From JBJENW01 sp051880395 (GTDB lineage Bacteria > Bacillota > Clostridia > Lachnospirales > Lachnospiraceae): a stretch of DNA of 34,005 nucleotides. Every line of letters begins with the position of its first letter. The stretch's first letter is position 1. Both the position numbers and the translations under genes were made by a program. This document shows positions 7,482 to 16,158 of this stretch, piece after piece. Location: positions 1 through 34,005 of the forward strand of contig JBJENW010000368.1 of NCBI GenBank assembly GCA_051880395.1, read 5' to 3'. The notes under the pieces were generated by a model. It searched no databases and was not told the origin of the DNA. It saw nothing but the letters and a program-made list of their open reading frames with translations.

Positions 7482-8879
7482 ATGAGCTGGGTTGTATTGT
7501 TTATCTTTTTATTTACAGATTTGTTTATGGTAGGTGTCTGCTATGCGTTTTATGCACATAAGGACCAGTATGAGCAGGGGATGCTCTGGGGCGTACATAT
7601 CCCAAGAGAGGCGTGTGAGGATGCGGATGTCAAGCGGATTCTGGTGAAATGGAAGAAGGCGTGGAAACGGTTTTTCTGGTTTCATATGCTTGTGGGAGCG
7701 GCAGTTTGCTTTTTGAATTTTGTGGGAGTGGCTGTTTTTATGATCGTATGGGCAATCTGGATGGTTGTTTTTATTGTGGATCTGATGCGCTTATCGATGC
7801 AGCCGCACCGGGAAATGTATGCGCTGAAAATGGAGAAAAACTGGATTCAGGAAAGTAAAAAACAGCTGCTGTGTGTGGATACAAAAGTCAGCGCAACGGT
7901 GCAAAAGATGGTTCCTACGCCGCTGTGGCATCTGCTGGGAATCGCAATCATTGTTGGGAGTGCGATTCTTGGAAAAACGCTTTTGGTAGAGCCGAAAGAG
8001 ATTTCATTGACTTTTTTTGTCATCAGTCTGATCGTTTCGGCATTATTCTTTGGACTGCATTTTTTCGTGCGCCGGATGCACAACAGTGTCTACAGCAAAG
8101 ACAGTGAGATCAACCTGGCACTCAATCAGTCGTATAAGTATGACTGGGCCATCGGAACGCTTTTGGCGGATGGCGGAAATGTGCTGGCATGGCTGTGGAT
8201 CTGCATACGGTTGGCGATCACAGGAGAATTTTCAAATCTGGATGTGATGGTGTATATCTTGATTCAATTACTATTGCAATTAGGAATTCTGATTCCGCTG
8301 GTGCATGGACAGAGAAAAAAGAAAGCGCTTTTGGCAAAAGATCCAAAACCGATTTATGTAGATGACGATGTGTACTGGAAGAACGGTTGGTACAGCAATC
8401 CAAACGATCACCGTCTGCTTGTCCAGAACCGGTTGTGTGACACAAATTATTCGTTTAACTTTGCACGACCGGCGGCAAGGGTGCTGTGCGCTGTGATTTA
8501 TGGAGTTGTCGTCTTGGGTCTGTTGTTATTGGTGTATGTGATGATTCCGCTTTTAAACATTCATCTGGAAATTACACAGACGCAGAATACGGTTACGATC
8601 GAGGAAGCCGGATATGATATCTCGTTTCAAAAGGATGAGGTGCAGTCGGTCAAACTTTTAGAGAAGGAACCGGATACAAGGTTTACAAAGAAAAATGGTG
8701 TGGGGACAGACAAGTACTCGGTCGGAAAATTCTGGTCACGCGATCTTGGGGATTGTATGCTGTTTTTGCAGGAGGAATGTACCCCCGTTTTACAGATACA
8801 GTTAAAGGATCAACTGGTGTTTCTCAACAGTGAAACAGAGGGTGAAATGGAAACGTTATATGGAAATCTAAAGAAGTAG
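7482..8879 (+). CDS. DUF5808-containing polytopic membrane protein
   Basis: A 465-aa membrane protein of unknown function. Hydrophobic segments lie at the N-terminus, about 70-100, 150-190, 225-265 and 335-365. The soluble stretch YVDDDVYWKNGWYSNPNDH ... NYSFNFARP matches the DUF5808 pattern seen in proteins coded beside YtrA-type GntR regulators. The N-terminal half resembles the DUF1648-type segments of the same proteins. The C-terminal tail after the last helix looks like a small extracytoplasmic or cytoplasmic beta domain. The start at 7482 follows GAGAGGAGCG and lies 15 bp after the regulator gene, so the two are cotranscribed. A sensing or envelope role is plausible but not shown. Confidence 0.8.
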   Translation: MSWVVLFIFLFTDLFMVGVCYAFYAHKDQYEQGMLWGVHIPREACEDADVKRILVKWKKAWKRFFWFHMLVGAAVCFLNFVGVAVFMIVWAIWMVVFIVDLMRLSMQPHREMYALKMEKNWIQESKKQLLCVDTKVSATVQKMVPTPLWHLLGIAIIVGSAILGKTLLVEPKEISLTFFVISLIVSALFFGLHFFVRRMHNSVYSKDSEINLALNQSYKYDWAIGTLLADGGNVLAWLWICIRLAITGEFSNLDVMVYILIQLLLQLGILIPLVHGQRKKKALLAKDPKPIYVDDDVYWKNGWYSNPNDHRLLVQNRLCDTNYSFNFARPAARVLCAVIYGVVVLGLLLLVYVMIPLLNIHLEITQTQNTVTIEEAGYDISFQKDEVQSVKLLEKEPDTRFTKKNGVGTDKYSVGKFWSRDLGDCMLFLQEECTPVLQIQLKDQLVFLNSETEGEMETLYGNLKK

Positions 8880-8892
8880 AAAGGAGACAAAG

Positions 8893-10512
8893 ATGGCAGA
8901 TATCACATGTAGTCTGCGCTGGAAAAACGAGCCGCTGCAGACAAAAAAAATCGAAGAACACGTATTAGATGACATGGGACTGACCGAACTTTTACAGGCA
9001 GTTTTTCCGGAGGAAGAATCTTTTTCCTATGCGAAACAACAGTTTTTAGAGATGACAGAGGATATCGAGACACTGAACTTTCGACAGGACATCTTTCGGG
9101 ATCTTTTTACGCAGCCGGACTTTTTAGCGGCGATGACGGAGGCGATGGAAAAACTATGTGCGTATGAGAATCTAAAGACAAGCCGAATCGTGATTGACAA
9201 AAAGAGCAGTCTGATGGAGTTAGTGGAAAAACTGCGGGAGCTTCAGATGTATATCGATGTGATCTTAACATTGCAGTCTTGTTTTGAAAAAGCATCGATA
9301 CAGGCAGAAGGTTTTTTGCGCATTCAGAAGCTGGTTGATAAGATCTGCAAAGAAAAAGGATTTGAAGAATTACAGGCAGATATCCATGAAATTTCGGAGG
9401 AGGTCAGTACCTATAAAAGTGTGACAGTAGGATTCAATCTTGACAGTATGCTGCAGGTCAATGAGGTTGTATTTCTCTCTGCAAATGACTATACACATAA
9501 ACGAAATGTGCCGATGCTGACGCGTTTTGGACATTTTCTGCAGGAGGCAGTAGCGACAAACAGCGGATTGGAAGAAGGCGTGGTTTTTATGGCGCGCAAA
9601 AACGGACAGGACAATTTAGATCCGATCATGAAAAATCTGCAGCAGTTGATGACGCGGGAAATGGACGGGCTGACAAAAGAGTTGTGGCGCGTGCTGAAAA
9701 ACTATGTCGATGTCAGCGGTGCCGCTTTGACGCGTGTGATACCGGAGTTAAAGTTTTATATCGGGTTTGCGAACTTTTTTTGCAGCGTAAAAAAGAGCGG
9801 CCATCCGGTCTGCCTTCCAGAGTTTGTAAAAAAAGAAACACCGTTTTTTAATCTGAAAGAGGCGTATAATATCCGTCTGTTTTTAAAAAATGAAGCGGCA
9901 GGAAATCAAGAAAAGATCATATGCAATGATATGAAACTAGATGAGGCGGGAAATATATTTATCCTCACCGGACCGAACAGCGGCGGTAAAACGACATACA
10001 CAGAAGCAATCGGTGCAGCAGTACTTCTAACACAGCAGGGACTTGCCGTACCTGCGAATGCCTGTCAGATGCAGCCGTTTGACTGTTTGTATACGCATTT
10101 TCCGGCAGATGAGGCGGATACAGTGTATTATGGAAGGCTCGGGGAGGAAGCAAAGCGCATCAGTGCGATCATGCACAGTGCAACCGAAAGAAGTCTGTTT
10201 TTATTGAATGAAACGTATTCTTCCACCAGTTTTTCGGAAGGATTGTATCTGGCAAAGGATCTGCTTCGCGCGCTAAAATTTCGAAACATTTCCGCGATTT
10301 ACAATACACATCTGCACGAACTGGCGCAGGCAATTCCAGAGTTGAATGAAGCAGAGGGAGTCGGTTTCATCGACAGTCTTGTGATGGGAATGGGCGAGAA
10401 CGGAAAGCGTTCTTACAAAGTGTATCGAAAGAAACCGGACGGAAAAAGCTATGCGATGGATATTGCGCAAAAATATGGGGTGACTTACGAGCAGTTGATA
10501 AACAAAGGGTAA
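8893..10512 (+). CDS. MutS-like ATPase (MutS domain V, small variant)
   Basis: A 539-aa protein with only the lever/clamp helices and the ATPase domain of MutS. The mismatch-recognition domain I is absent. The P-loop is TGPNSGGKTT at residues 359-368, and the Walker B region is SLFLLNETYSST at 434-445. In canonical MutS the residue before the catalytic Glu is Asp (DE), whereas here it is Asn439. The signature STSFSEG and the NTHLHEL loop that replaces the canonical H-loop follow. Such short MutS homologues are unlikely to do classical mismatch repair. The gene begins 13 bp after the DUF5808 gene with AAAGGAGA and probably belongs to the GntR operon. The true role is unknown. Confidence 0.85.
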   Translation: MADITCSLRWKNEPLQTKKIEEHVLDDMGLTELLQAVFPEEESFSYAKQQFLEMTEDIETLNFRQDIFRDLFTQPDFLAAMTEAMEKLCAYENLKTSRIVIDKKSSLMELVEKLRELQMYIDVILTLQSCFEKASIQAEGFLRIQKLVDKICKEKGFEELQADIHEISEEVSTYKSVTVGFNLDSMLQVNEVVFLSANDYTHKRNVPMLTRFGHFLQEAVATNSGLEEGVVFMARKNGQDNLDPIMKNLQQLMTREMDGLTKELWRVLKNYVDVSGAALTRVIPELKFYIGFANFFCSVKKSGHPVCLPEFVKKETPFFNLKEAYNIRLFLKNEAAGNQEKIICNDMKLDEAGNIFILTGPNSGGKTTYTEAIGAAVLLTQQGLAVPANACQMQPFDCLYTHFPADEADTVYYGRLGEEAKRISAIMHSATERSLFLLNETYSSTSFSEGLYLAKDLLRALKFRNISAIYNTHLHELAQAIPELNEAEGVGFIDSLVMGMGENGKRSYKVYRKKPDGKSYAMDIAQKYGVTYEQLINKG

Positions 10513-10567
10513 TCGTTCAAAAGTAATTGATGTGAAGCAAACAATCAAATTGGAAAAGGAAAAAGCT

Positions 10568-11293
10568 ATGATAAAAATTCCATACGATAAAAAAATATTA
10601 ATAGTTGATGATGATGAAAGTATTCTTCTTATGATAGAGACGGTCTTACGAAAAGAAGGATATAAAAATATTTACAAAGCATCATGTGGGGAAGACGCAA
10701 TAAAGTCGGCATACACGGTGTCGCCGGATTTAATTCTTCTGGATGTGATGCTGCCGGATATGGATGGATATGAGGTATGTAAAAATATCAGATTGCAATC
10801 TATGACACCAATTTTATTTATATCGGCGAAATCAGATGAAGTAGATAAACTCCTTTCTTATGCGATGGGAGGGGACGAGTATATTACAAAACCGTTTAGT
10901 CCGAAAGAGTTAATTGCAAAAATAAAAGCAGTTTTGGTACGCCAGCAATATTATGAAAATAAAATGCAGGAAAAGAAGACATATTCTTTTGGTAGATTTG
11001 TATTGGATATGAATAAAATGATATTGCTTTGTGATGGACATTCTGTTCCTCTCACAGCAAAAGAATACGCTTTGTTGGAATATCTGATTCAAAACAAAAA
11101 TATAACAATGAGTAAAGAAAAAATATTAGAAAATGTCTGGAATGTTGACTATGATGGATATGACAACACTGTAATGGTTCATATAAGGCATTTGCGAGAG
11201 AAAATAGAGGATGATCCGTCGAATCCGGTTTATTTAAAAACAGTAAAAGGACGAGGGTATATGTTTGAAGAAAATGAACAGAAGGAAATGTAA
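10568..11293 (+). CDS. Two-component response regulator, OmpR/PhoB family
   Basis: A 241-aa regulator. The receiver domain (about 8-122) has the acidic cluster DDDE at 14-17, phosphoacceptor Asp59 in LILLDV, the Thr/Ser of LFISAK and Lys108 in ITKPF. The C-terminal winged helix (about 135-238) contains LTAKEYALLEYL, the VMVHIRHLREKIEDDP recognition segment and KTVKGRGYMF. ATG 10568 is preferred over 10532 because AAAAGGA precedes it and the upstream extension is non-homologous. The kinase gene starts 6 bp later. A tandem AATTAAG box in front of the ABC operon at 12837 is its likely target. The DNA here is visibly A/T-richer than the flanking housekeeping genes. Confidence 0.93.
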   Translation: MIKIPYDKKILIVDDDESILLMIETVLRKEGYKNIYKASCGEDAIKSAYTVSPDLILLDVMLPDMDGYEVCKNIRLQSMTPILFISAKSDEVDKLLSYAMGGDEYITKPFSPKELIAKIKAVLVRQQYYENKMQEKKTYSFGRFVLDMNKMILLCDGHSVPLTAKEYALLEYLIQNKNITMSKEKILENVWNVDYDGYDNTVMVHIRHLREKIEDDPSNPVYLKTVKGRGYMFEENEQKEM

Positions 11294-11299
11294 CAAAAA

Positions 11300-12676
11300 A
11301 TGAAACGTGCAATTATATTAGAGTATCTGAAAACAATTTTATTTGCTGTCTTGATGTCTGTTGCAGTATCAATGCTCATTTGTTTTTTATGCTTTTTTAA
11401 TAATCAGACGGTAGACAATGACATGCCACAATATTTAATCAGAAGAATGGAACAATATATAAAAATAACGGAGAAAGGAATGACATTAGATCAGGAAGGG
11501 AAAAAAAGTCTGCAGAAGTATCAGCTTTGGATGCAAGTGGTAGATGAAGATGGTACGGTTGTTTATGAAGTTGATGTTCCCAAAAAAGTTCCAAAGCATT
11601 ATTCGAATTTTCAATTAGTTGATTCCGTTTTGCATTCAAATCAATTGGGAGAATATACGATTTTTGCATCTTCTATGACAGTAAATGATCACTATGGGAT
11701 ATTGCTTGGATGTGATAGCGGGATCGTCACAAAATATACCTATAGTTTTGAGGGGAATGGAAGAGATCTTATATTAAAATGCCTGTTTGTTTTCTGTGTG
11801 ACAACGGTCAGTGTGATCATAGCAGTTTCCTATTATTTTTCAAAGAAAGTAACGGCACCGATTGGCAGGGCACTGGAAATGATAGAAGAGATTCAGACAG
11901 GAAACAGCAGGGATTCTTTTCCGATAAAAAATAAAAAATTATTTGCAAATGTATTTGTCAGTATCGACAAACTAAAAGCGGCACTGAAAGAGAATGAGAG
12001 ATTACGAGCAGAGTGGATTACAAATATTTCGCATGATATAAAAACACCGCTGTCAACGATCAAAGGTTATGCAGAACTTTTATCTACGGAAGATTATGAG
12101 TTTGAAAAAGAGGAAATGATGGGATATGCAGATCAAATTCTTAAATCAGAAAAACGGATCGAGGAATTGGTAGAAGATCTTAAAATGAGTCAAATGCTCG
12201 TGGAAGGAAAGATAAAACTAAAGAAGGAAAAAGTAGAATTGGTGAAACTTTTGGAAAACTGTATTGCGGAAACAAAAATTTACATAAAGGGTGAGCCAGC
12301 AATACATTTTACATATGATAAAACCATTAACATATTGGCAGATAAAAAACTTTTGGAACGGTCTTTTGTCAATATCATTTGCAATGCTTATGTACACAAT
12401 GAAAAAAATGTATGCGTAGACATTTCTTTATCAGAGGAAGAAAATGACGCAAAAATAGTGATTGCTGACAATGGAAGAGGAATAAAAAAGGAAGATTTGG
12501 CGCATATTTTTGAAAGGTATTATAGAGGGACAGACTCAGGAAAAGAAAAAGGAACTGGATTGGGTTTGGCTATAGCGAAGGAAGTGATTACGGAGCATGG
12601 GGGAAAAATCCTGGTTTCGAGTGAGAAGGGGGAAGGCACCAGATTTATAATTTACCTAAAAAAGAATACAGAATAA
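11300..12676 (+). CDS. Sensor histidine kinase
   Basis: A 458-aa membrane kinase. TM1 is at about 11-34, an extracytoplasmic sensor of about 125 residues follows, TM2 at about 158-179, then HAMP (about 180-232). The H-box WITNISHDIKTPLSTIKGY has the phosphoacceptor His245. The N box is NIICNAYVHNEKN, and the G boxes are IADNGRGI and GTGLGLAIAKEV. The mid-size sensor loop separates it from BceS-type intramembrane kinases, which have almost none. It is translationally close to the response regulator (6-bp gap) and followed by a terminator before the ABC genes. The signal is unknown; a cell-envelope peptide or antibiotic is likely given the neighbouring transporter. Confidence 0.93.
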   Translation: MKRAIILEYLKTILFAVLMSVAVSMLICFLCFFNNQTVDNDMPQYLIRRMEQYIKITEKGMTLDQEGKKSLQKYQLWMQVVDEDGTVVYEVDVPKKVPKHYSNFQLVDSVLHSNQLGEYTIFASSMTVNDHYGILLGCDSGIVTKYTYSFEGNGRDLILKCLFVFCVTTVSVIIAVSYYFSKKVTAPIGRALEMIEEIQTGNSRDSFPIKNKKLFANVFVSIDKLKAALKENERLRAEWITNISHDIKTPLSTIKGYAELLSTEDYEFEKEEMMGYADQILKSEKRIEELVEDLKMSQMLVEGKIKLKKEKVELVKLLENCIAETKIYIKGEPAIHFTYDKTINILADKKLLERSFVNIICNAYVHNEKNVCVDISLSEEENDAKIVIADNGRGIKKEDLAHIFERYYRGTDSGKEKGTGLGLAIAKEVITEHGGKILVSSEKGEGTRFIIYLKKNTE

Positions 12677-12682
12677 AAATAG

Positions 12683-12730
12683 AATGCTGTAAGAGGTCTG
12701 AAGGCAATTAGACTCTTACAGCATTTTGTT
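12683..12730 (+). terminator. Terminator after the histidine kinase gene
   Basis: AATGCTGTAAGAG (12683-12695) plus GTCT pairs with AGACTCTTACAGCATT (12710-12725), followed by TTGTTT. The long stem splits the two-component genes from the ABC operon and allows the latter to be induced on its own. Confidence 0.75.
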
Positions 12731-12738
12731 TCAGTAAA

Positions 12739-12794
12739 AATTAAGATAGAATTAAGTTTGGCTTTCAATAGAAATAAAGAGAGGAGATTATAAT
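12739..12794 (+). promoter_or_regulatory. Predicted response-regulator box and promoter of the ABC operon
   Basis: AATTAAG occurs at 12739-12745 and again at 12750-12756, an 11-bp period typical of OmpR-family dimers. Downstream, TATAAT (12789-12794) is a perfect -10 box, while the -35 region near 12766 (CAATAG) is poor, as expected for an activator-dependent promoter. Box position just upstream of the -35 suits direct activation. The transcript would begin at about 12801 and reach AAAGGAGG before ATG 12837. Confidence 0.6.
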
Positions 12795-12836
12795 GAATAT
12801 GTAAAAAACAGGTGCTCAAAAGGAGGAATAAGACAT

Positions 12837-13604
12837 ATGGGAAAAAAATATTTTGTACGGGTAATGAAGCGATATGCGATTGTAGCAAGTTTGTTATTTA
12901 TGATGATTACGTTAGGACTATCTGTATCGTGCTATATGATTTCAAATAGTACTTTAATTAGCAATAAAATTGAGATATGGATTGACGCATGTCAATATAT
13001 AGACTTTTTTTTACCACTCATACTTTGCATGGCATTTGTACCGATGATCTTTATGCAAAACAGAGATGGATTTATAAAGTATGCATCCATTAGAATCAGC
13101 AGAAAGCAGTACATTTTAAGTCACATTTTTTCGATTGCGATCGTAGTATTTGTCGGAACGATGCTGGCATACTATTTATCATTAATCTTTTCGCTGCGTG
13201 TGTTGAAACCGCAAGATATTGGAACTAGAAATTATTTGCTTGCCTATGTGTTTGGCAGATATCAAGTGTATCATCCATATTTATTTGGGTTTGCGTGGTG
13301 CATATGGAAAGGAATGGTTGCAATGCTTTTTGTTACGTTTGGGTGTTTAATGGCATTGTATATGGATAATCTATTTATTGCTGTATTACTGCCGTTTTTA
13401 TACTGTATGGCTGAAAATCTTGTTACGTCACTTTTACAGATACCGCAATATAGTATCATGACATCGTATGTGTTAAATCGTTTATCTCCATCCTGTATGC
13501 ATGTTTGGAATTATATAATAGGAGTAGTATTTTTTGCACTATTTGCAACCATTGTAATTTTAGTGCTAAGGAGGAGAAACAAGAATGAATATTCAAACGC
13601 TTAA
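12837..13604 (+). CDS. ABC transporter permease-like membrane protein (system 1, subunit A)
   Basis: A 255-aa integral membrane protein with six likely helices (near 12-34, 52-70, 97-120, 155-182, 183-200 and 225-248). The arrangement resembles ABC-2 type permeases of the lantibiotic-immunity/EcsB kind, although no diagnostic motif is visible. ATG 12837 follows AAAGGAGGA. It overlaps the next gene by 20 bases, and that gene in turn overlaps the ATPase gene, so all three form one translationally coupled operon. The permease role rests on context plus topology. Confidence 0.75.
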   Translation: MGKKYFVRVMKRYAIVASLLFMMITLGLSVSCYMISNSTLISNKIEIWIDACQYIDFFLPLILCMAFVPMIFMQNRDGFIKYASIRISRKQYILSHIFSIAIVVFVGTMLAYYLSLIFSLRVLKPQDIGTRNYLLAYVFGRYQVYHPYLFGFAWCIWKGMVAMLFVTFGCLMALYMDNLFIAVLLPFLYCMAENLVTSLLQIPQYSIMTSYVLNRLSPSCMHVWNYIIGVVFFALFATIVILVLRRRNKNEYSNA

Positions 13605-15156
13605 AAGTAGGATAATTCATGCGTCATTAGGTCGGATATGCCTTTCTTTACTGGTAGTTTATACGTTTCTATGTGGTGAAGATTTAAATTATGCAGTCTC
13701 TGTCAAAATGAGTGTGTTTGAATATGTTTTATATGTACTAACGGATCATTATTATATGGTTTATGCATGGCTGTTTTTTCTTGTGTTTTTTTCTGCGCAT
13801 CAGGTGAAGGAAAAACGATTGATTGAACGTCTGCGATTTCATACGCTGAAAGAATTTTACCGGTTGGAACGTTTTGTAAAGATAATACAAATTTTTAGTA
13901 TAATAGGACTTCATGTACTTCTGCCACTTATTATAGGTCTTTCAAAATTACAGTTTCATAATGCGTTTCGTGCTGCGATGCCAGGAGATATTTTTGACAG
14001 CAATCTGGAAGTGCTGACAGCTTATTCAGAATATTTCAAAACACCAATCAGTGCGATTGTTTGTGTAATTTTATATTGGGTAATTGGGAGTGTGTTTATC
14101 AGTGAGTTTATTTATTATTGCAGCGAAATCTGGCAGAAAAAAGGGATGCTTATAAGTATTCTGTTTGTGATAATTAGTACAATGGCGGGGTTCATGACAC
14201 AAATCAATGATCCGATAAAGGAAGTATTTTTTTTGAATCACTATTATATTCTGCACCATGTGCTGTTGAATATTGGAGTCGTGCCGATGGTAGTGAATTT
14301 GTTTGTCATGTTTTTAGGAATCATTCTGTTTGAAAAAATTGCAATATCAAAAAATTGTAATAAAAAGATTGGTGCAAAAGAAACAGTTAGAATTTTGTTT
14401 ACGGTCAGACCGGCAATCTGTCTTTTGTTTTTTGGTAGTCTGGTATTATTGGGAATAACAGCTGCAGGAGCAGATGCGGCTGCATGGGGGCTTGTAAAGG
14501 GTTTTTCTTATAAAGAGTTTCAATTAACAGAATTCTTATATTACATTGCACCAGAAGTATTTGTGCTTTTTTTTGTGAATATGACATGGGAAAATGAGTC
14601 GAACAGTCGGAATGAGTTAGTGATGTTTCGAGTTGGCAGTCGAATAAAATGGAACAAAATAATGGAGAGGTCCTGTTTAAAGTTTTTAACAAAAAGCTGG
14701 GTTACTTATTTGGGTATGATCGGAATCGTTTTATGGTGTTGTAAATTTGTTTTTTGTACGCAGGAAAGAAAATGGCTTTGGGAGGTGACAGAATATTACG
14801 GGCTTTCGGAGGGAAACATATGGAATTGTATGTTGATCGCGTTATTTGTACGGATCCTGGAGTTGTATTTCTTATATAGTATTGACAGATTCGTTTTTGT
14901 GTTAACAGCAAATGCAATTGCATCTTATCTTGTTACGTTTGTGTTATATGTGCCGGGGATGATATATAGAGGAATAGATATTAGCCTTTTTGGTAAGGGC
15001 TGTGCTTATCAGATTCTTGAACTATTTGCAGAAAAACAAGAAATGTTGATTTTGGTTATAATAGCGATTCACATTGGATTTATAGCGATTTTAAGTTGGC
15101 TTTGTCGCAATAAAAAATTAATTACAAGGAAGGAAATTGTATGTCAAAGATTATAG
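13585..15156 (+). CDS. Large ABC transporter membrane protein (system 1, subunit B)
   Basis: A 523-aa polytopic protein with roughly twelve hydrophobic segments in two sets of six, which suggests a duplicated permease. I recognise no specific family motif. ATG 13585 follows AAGGAGGAG and lies inside the end of subunit A. Its own 3' end overlaps the ATPase gene by 16 bases. The pair of unequal membrane proteins with one ATPase is a plan used by peptide exporters and immunity transporters. A substrate cannot be inferred. Base composition is A/T-rich like the rest of 10.5-15.8 kb. Confidence 0.75.
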   Translation: MNIQTLKSRIIHASLGRICLSLLVVYTFLCGEDLNYAVSVKMSVFEYVLYVLTDHYYMVYAWLFFLVFFSAHQVKEKRLIERLRFHTLKEFYRLERFVKIIQIFSIIGLHVLLPLIIGLSKLQFHNAFRAAMPGDIFDSNLEVLTAYSEYFKTPISAIVCVILYWVIGSVFISEFIYYCSEIWQKKGMLISILFVIISTMAGFMTQINDPIKEVFFLNHYYILHHVLLNIGVVPMVVNLFVMFLGIILFEKIAISKNCNKKIGAKETVRILFTVRPAICLLFFGSLVLLGITAAGADAAAWGLVKGFSYKEFQLTEFLYYIAPEVFVLFFVNMTWENESNSRNELVMFRVGSRIKWNKIMERSCLKFLTKSWVTYLGMIGIVLWCCKFVFCTQERKWLWEVTEYYGLSEGNIWNCMLIALFVRILELYFLYSIDRFVFVLTANAIASYLVTFVLYVPGMIYRGIDISLFGKGCAYQILELFAEKQEMLILVIIAIHIGFIAILSWLCRNKKLITRKEIVCQRL

Positions 15157-15812
15157 AATTAAAACAAGTCAGTAAAAAATTTAACAAAAAAGAAATTTAT
15201 AAAAATCTCTCTTTCAGTATCGAGGAAGGAGAGTGTGTGGGATTTGTTGGAGGAAATGGAAGTGGAAAATCGGTTTTGTTTCAATTGATTTCAGGGTTAC
15301 TTCCAGTGGATTCGGGAACAATTAAAATCGGAAATGAAATGCTTGGAGAAAACAGAGATTTTCCTGAAAATGTGGGGATTTTAATTAATGAACCGGGATA
15401 TATTGAGTATTATTCTGGATATAAAAATCTTCAGCTTTTGGCAGAAATTAAAAATATTATCGGAAATGATGAGATAAAAAAGACAATGGAACGGGTTGGG
15501 CTTGATTATAATGATAAAACACCTGTAAAAAAATATTCGATGGGAATGAGACAGAAATTAGGAATCGCGCAGGCAATCATGGAGGGACAATCGATTATAA
15601 TATTAGATGAACCGTACAATGCCCTCGACTATAAAACAAACCATGAAATCACAAAACTATTCGAAGAACTAAAAAATAGTGGAAAAACGCTTTTACTTAC
15701 CAGTCATCAACATAGTTATTTAAGTACACTGTGCGATACACTGTATTGTATTCATGAAAAAAATATTGTTCCGTTTACGGAAGAATTGCAAGAAAAATAT
15801 TTTGCGATGTAA
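15141..15812 (+). CDS. ABC transporter ATP-binding protein (system 1)
   Basis: A 223-aa nucleotide-binding domain. Walker A is GGNGSGKS (37-44), the Q-loop region has LINEPGYIEYYSGYKNL, the signature is YSMGMRQKLGIAQAI in place of LSGGQ, Walker B is IIILDEP and the H-loop is LLTSHQH. The GMRQ signature is usual in the ABC-2/bacitracin-lantibiotic export subfamily. The ATPase at 29802 (minus strand) shares these features. ATG 15141 follows AAGGAAGG. It ends the operon; no clear terminator follows, only 346 bases with a long palindrome before the chemoreceptor. Confidence 0.93.
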   Translation: MSKIIELKQVSKKFNKKEIYKNLSFSIEEGECVGFVGGNGSGKSVLFQLISGLLPVDSGTIKIGNEMLGENRDFPENVGILINEPGYIEYYSGYKNLQLLAEIKNIIGNDEIKKTMERVGLDYNDKTPVKKYSMGMRQKLGIAQAIMEGQSIIILDEPYNALDYKTNHEITKLFEELKNSGKTLLLTSHQHSYLSTLCDTLYCIHEKNIVPFTEELQEKYFAM

Positions 15813-15973
15813 TTTGCAAAGAAGGAAAGGAAGTTGATCGGATAAAAAGTGGTAGAAATCAAAGCGTAGATTGTGAATAATATTAAGTATTTTACAAAAA
15901 TGACGATATATTATAAGGAATTTACTGATAATACTTTGACAAAATATCCTAAAAAAGAAACCTTAAAAAGAAT

Positions 15974-16132
15974 GTTCTCTCGGAATCTCCCTTGCGCTCG
16001 CTTTTGCGGCTGATTTTCCGCCAGATGCACACAAATTTAATCAACGTACGCTCCACGTACGCCTCATAAATTTGTGCACATCTGACAAAAAATCATCTCA
16101 CAAAATCAAGCACAAAGAGATTTCGAGAGAAC
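15974..16132. repeat. 159-bp near-perfect palindrome (candidate miniature element) before the chemoreceptor gene
   Basis: The ends are GTTCTCTCGGAATCTC (15974-15989) and GAGATTTCGAGAGAAC (16117-16132), 15/16 complementary. Inside, CAGATGCACACAAATTTA (16022-16039) pairs with TAAATTTGTGCACATCTG (16067-16084), and the tip holds ACGTACG twice around CTCC. Intervening parts also pair imperfectly. It fills most of the 346-base gap 15813-16158; the rest is A/T-rich and holds TTGACA at 15936 without a good -10 box. I see no gene in the gap. It could be a miniature inverted-repeat element or a large RNA hairpin in the mcp leader. Confidence 0.75.
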
Positions 16133-16158
16133 ATAAGAAGGAAAAGGAGGTAGAAGGT

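Noticed and set aside
12793..12804. Mini-ORF ATG-AAT-ATG-TAA preceded by GAGGAG
   Set aside because: The bases are better explained as the -10 box TATAAT of the ABC operon promoter; transcription would start after this point.
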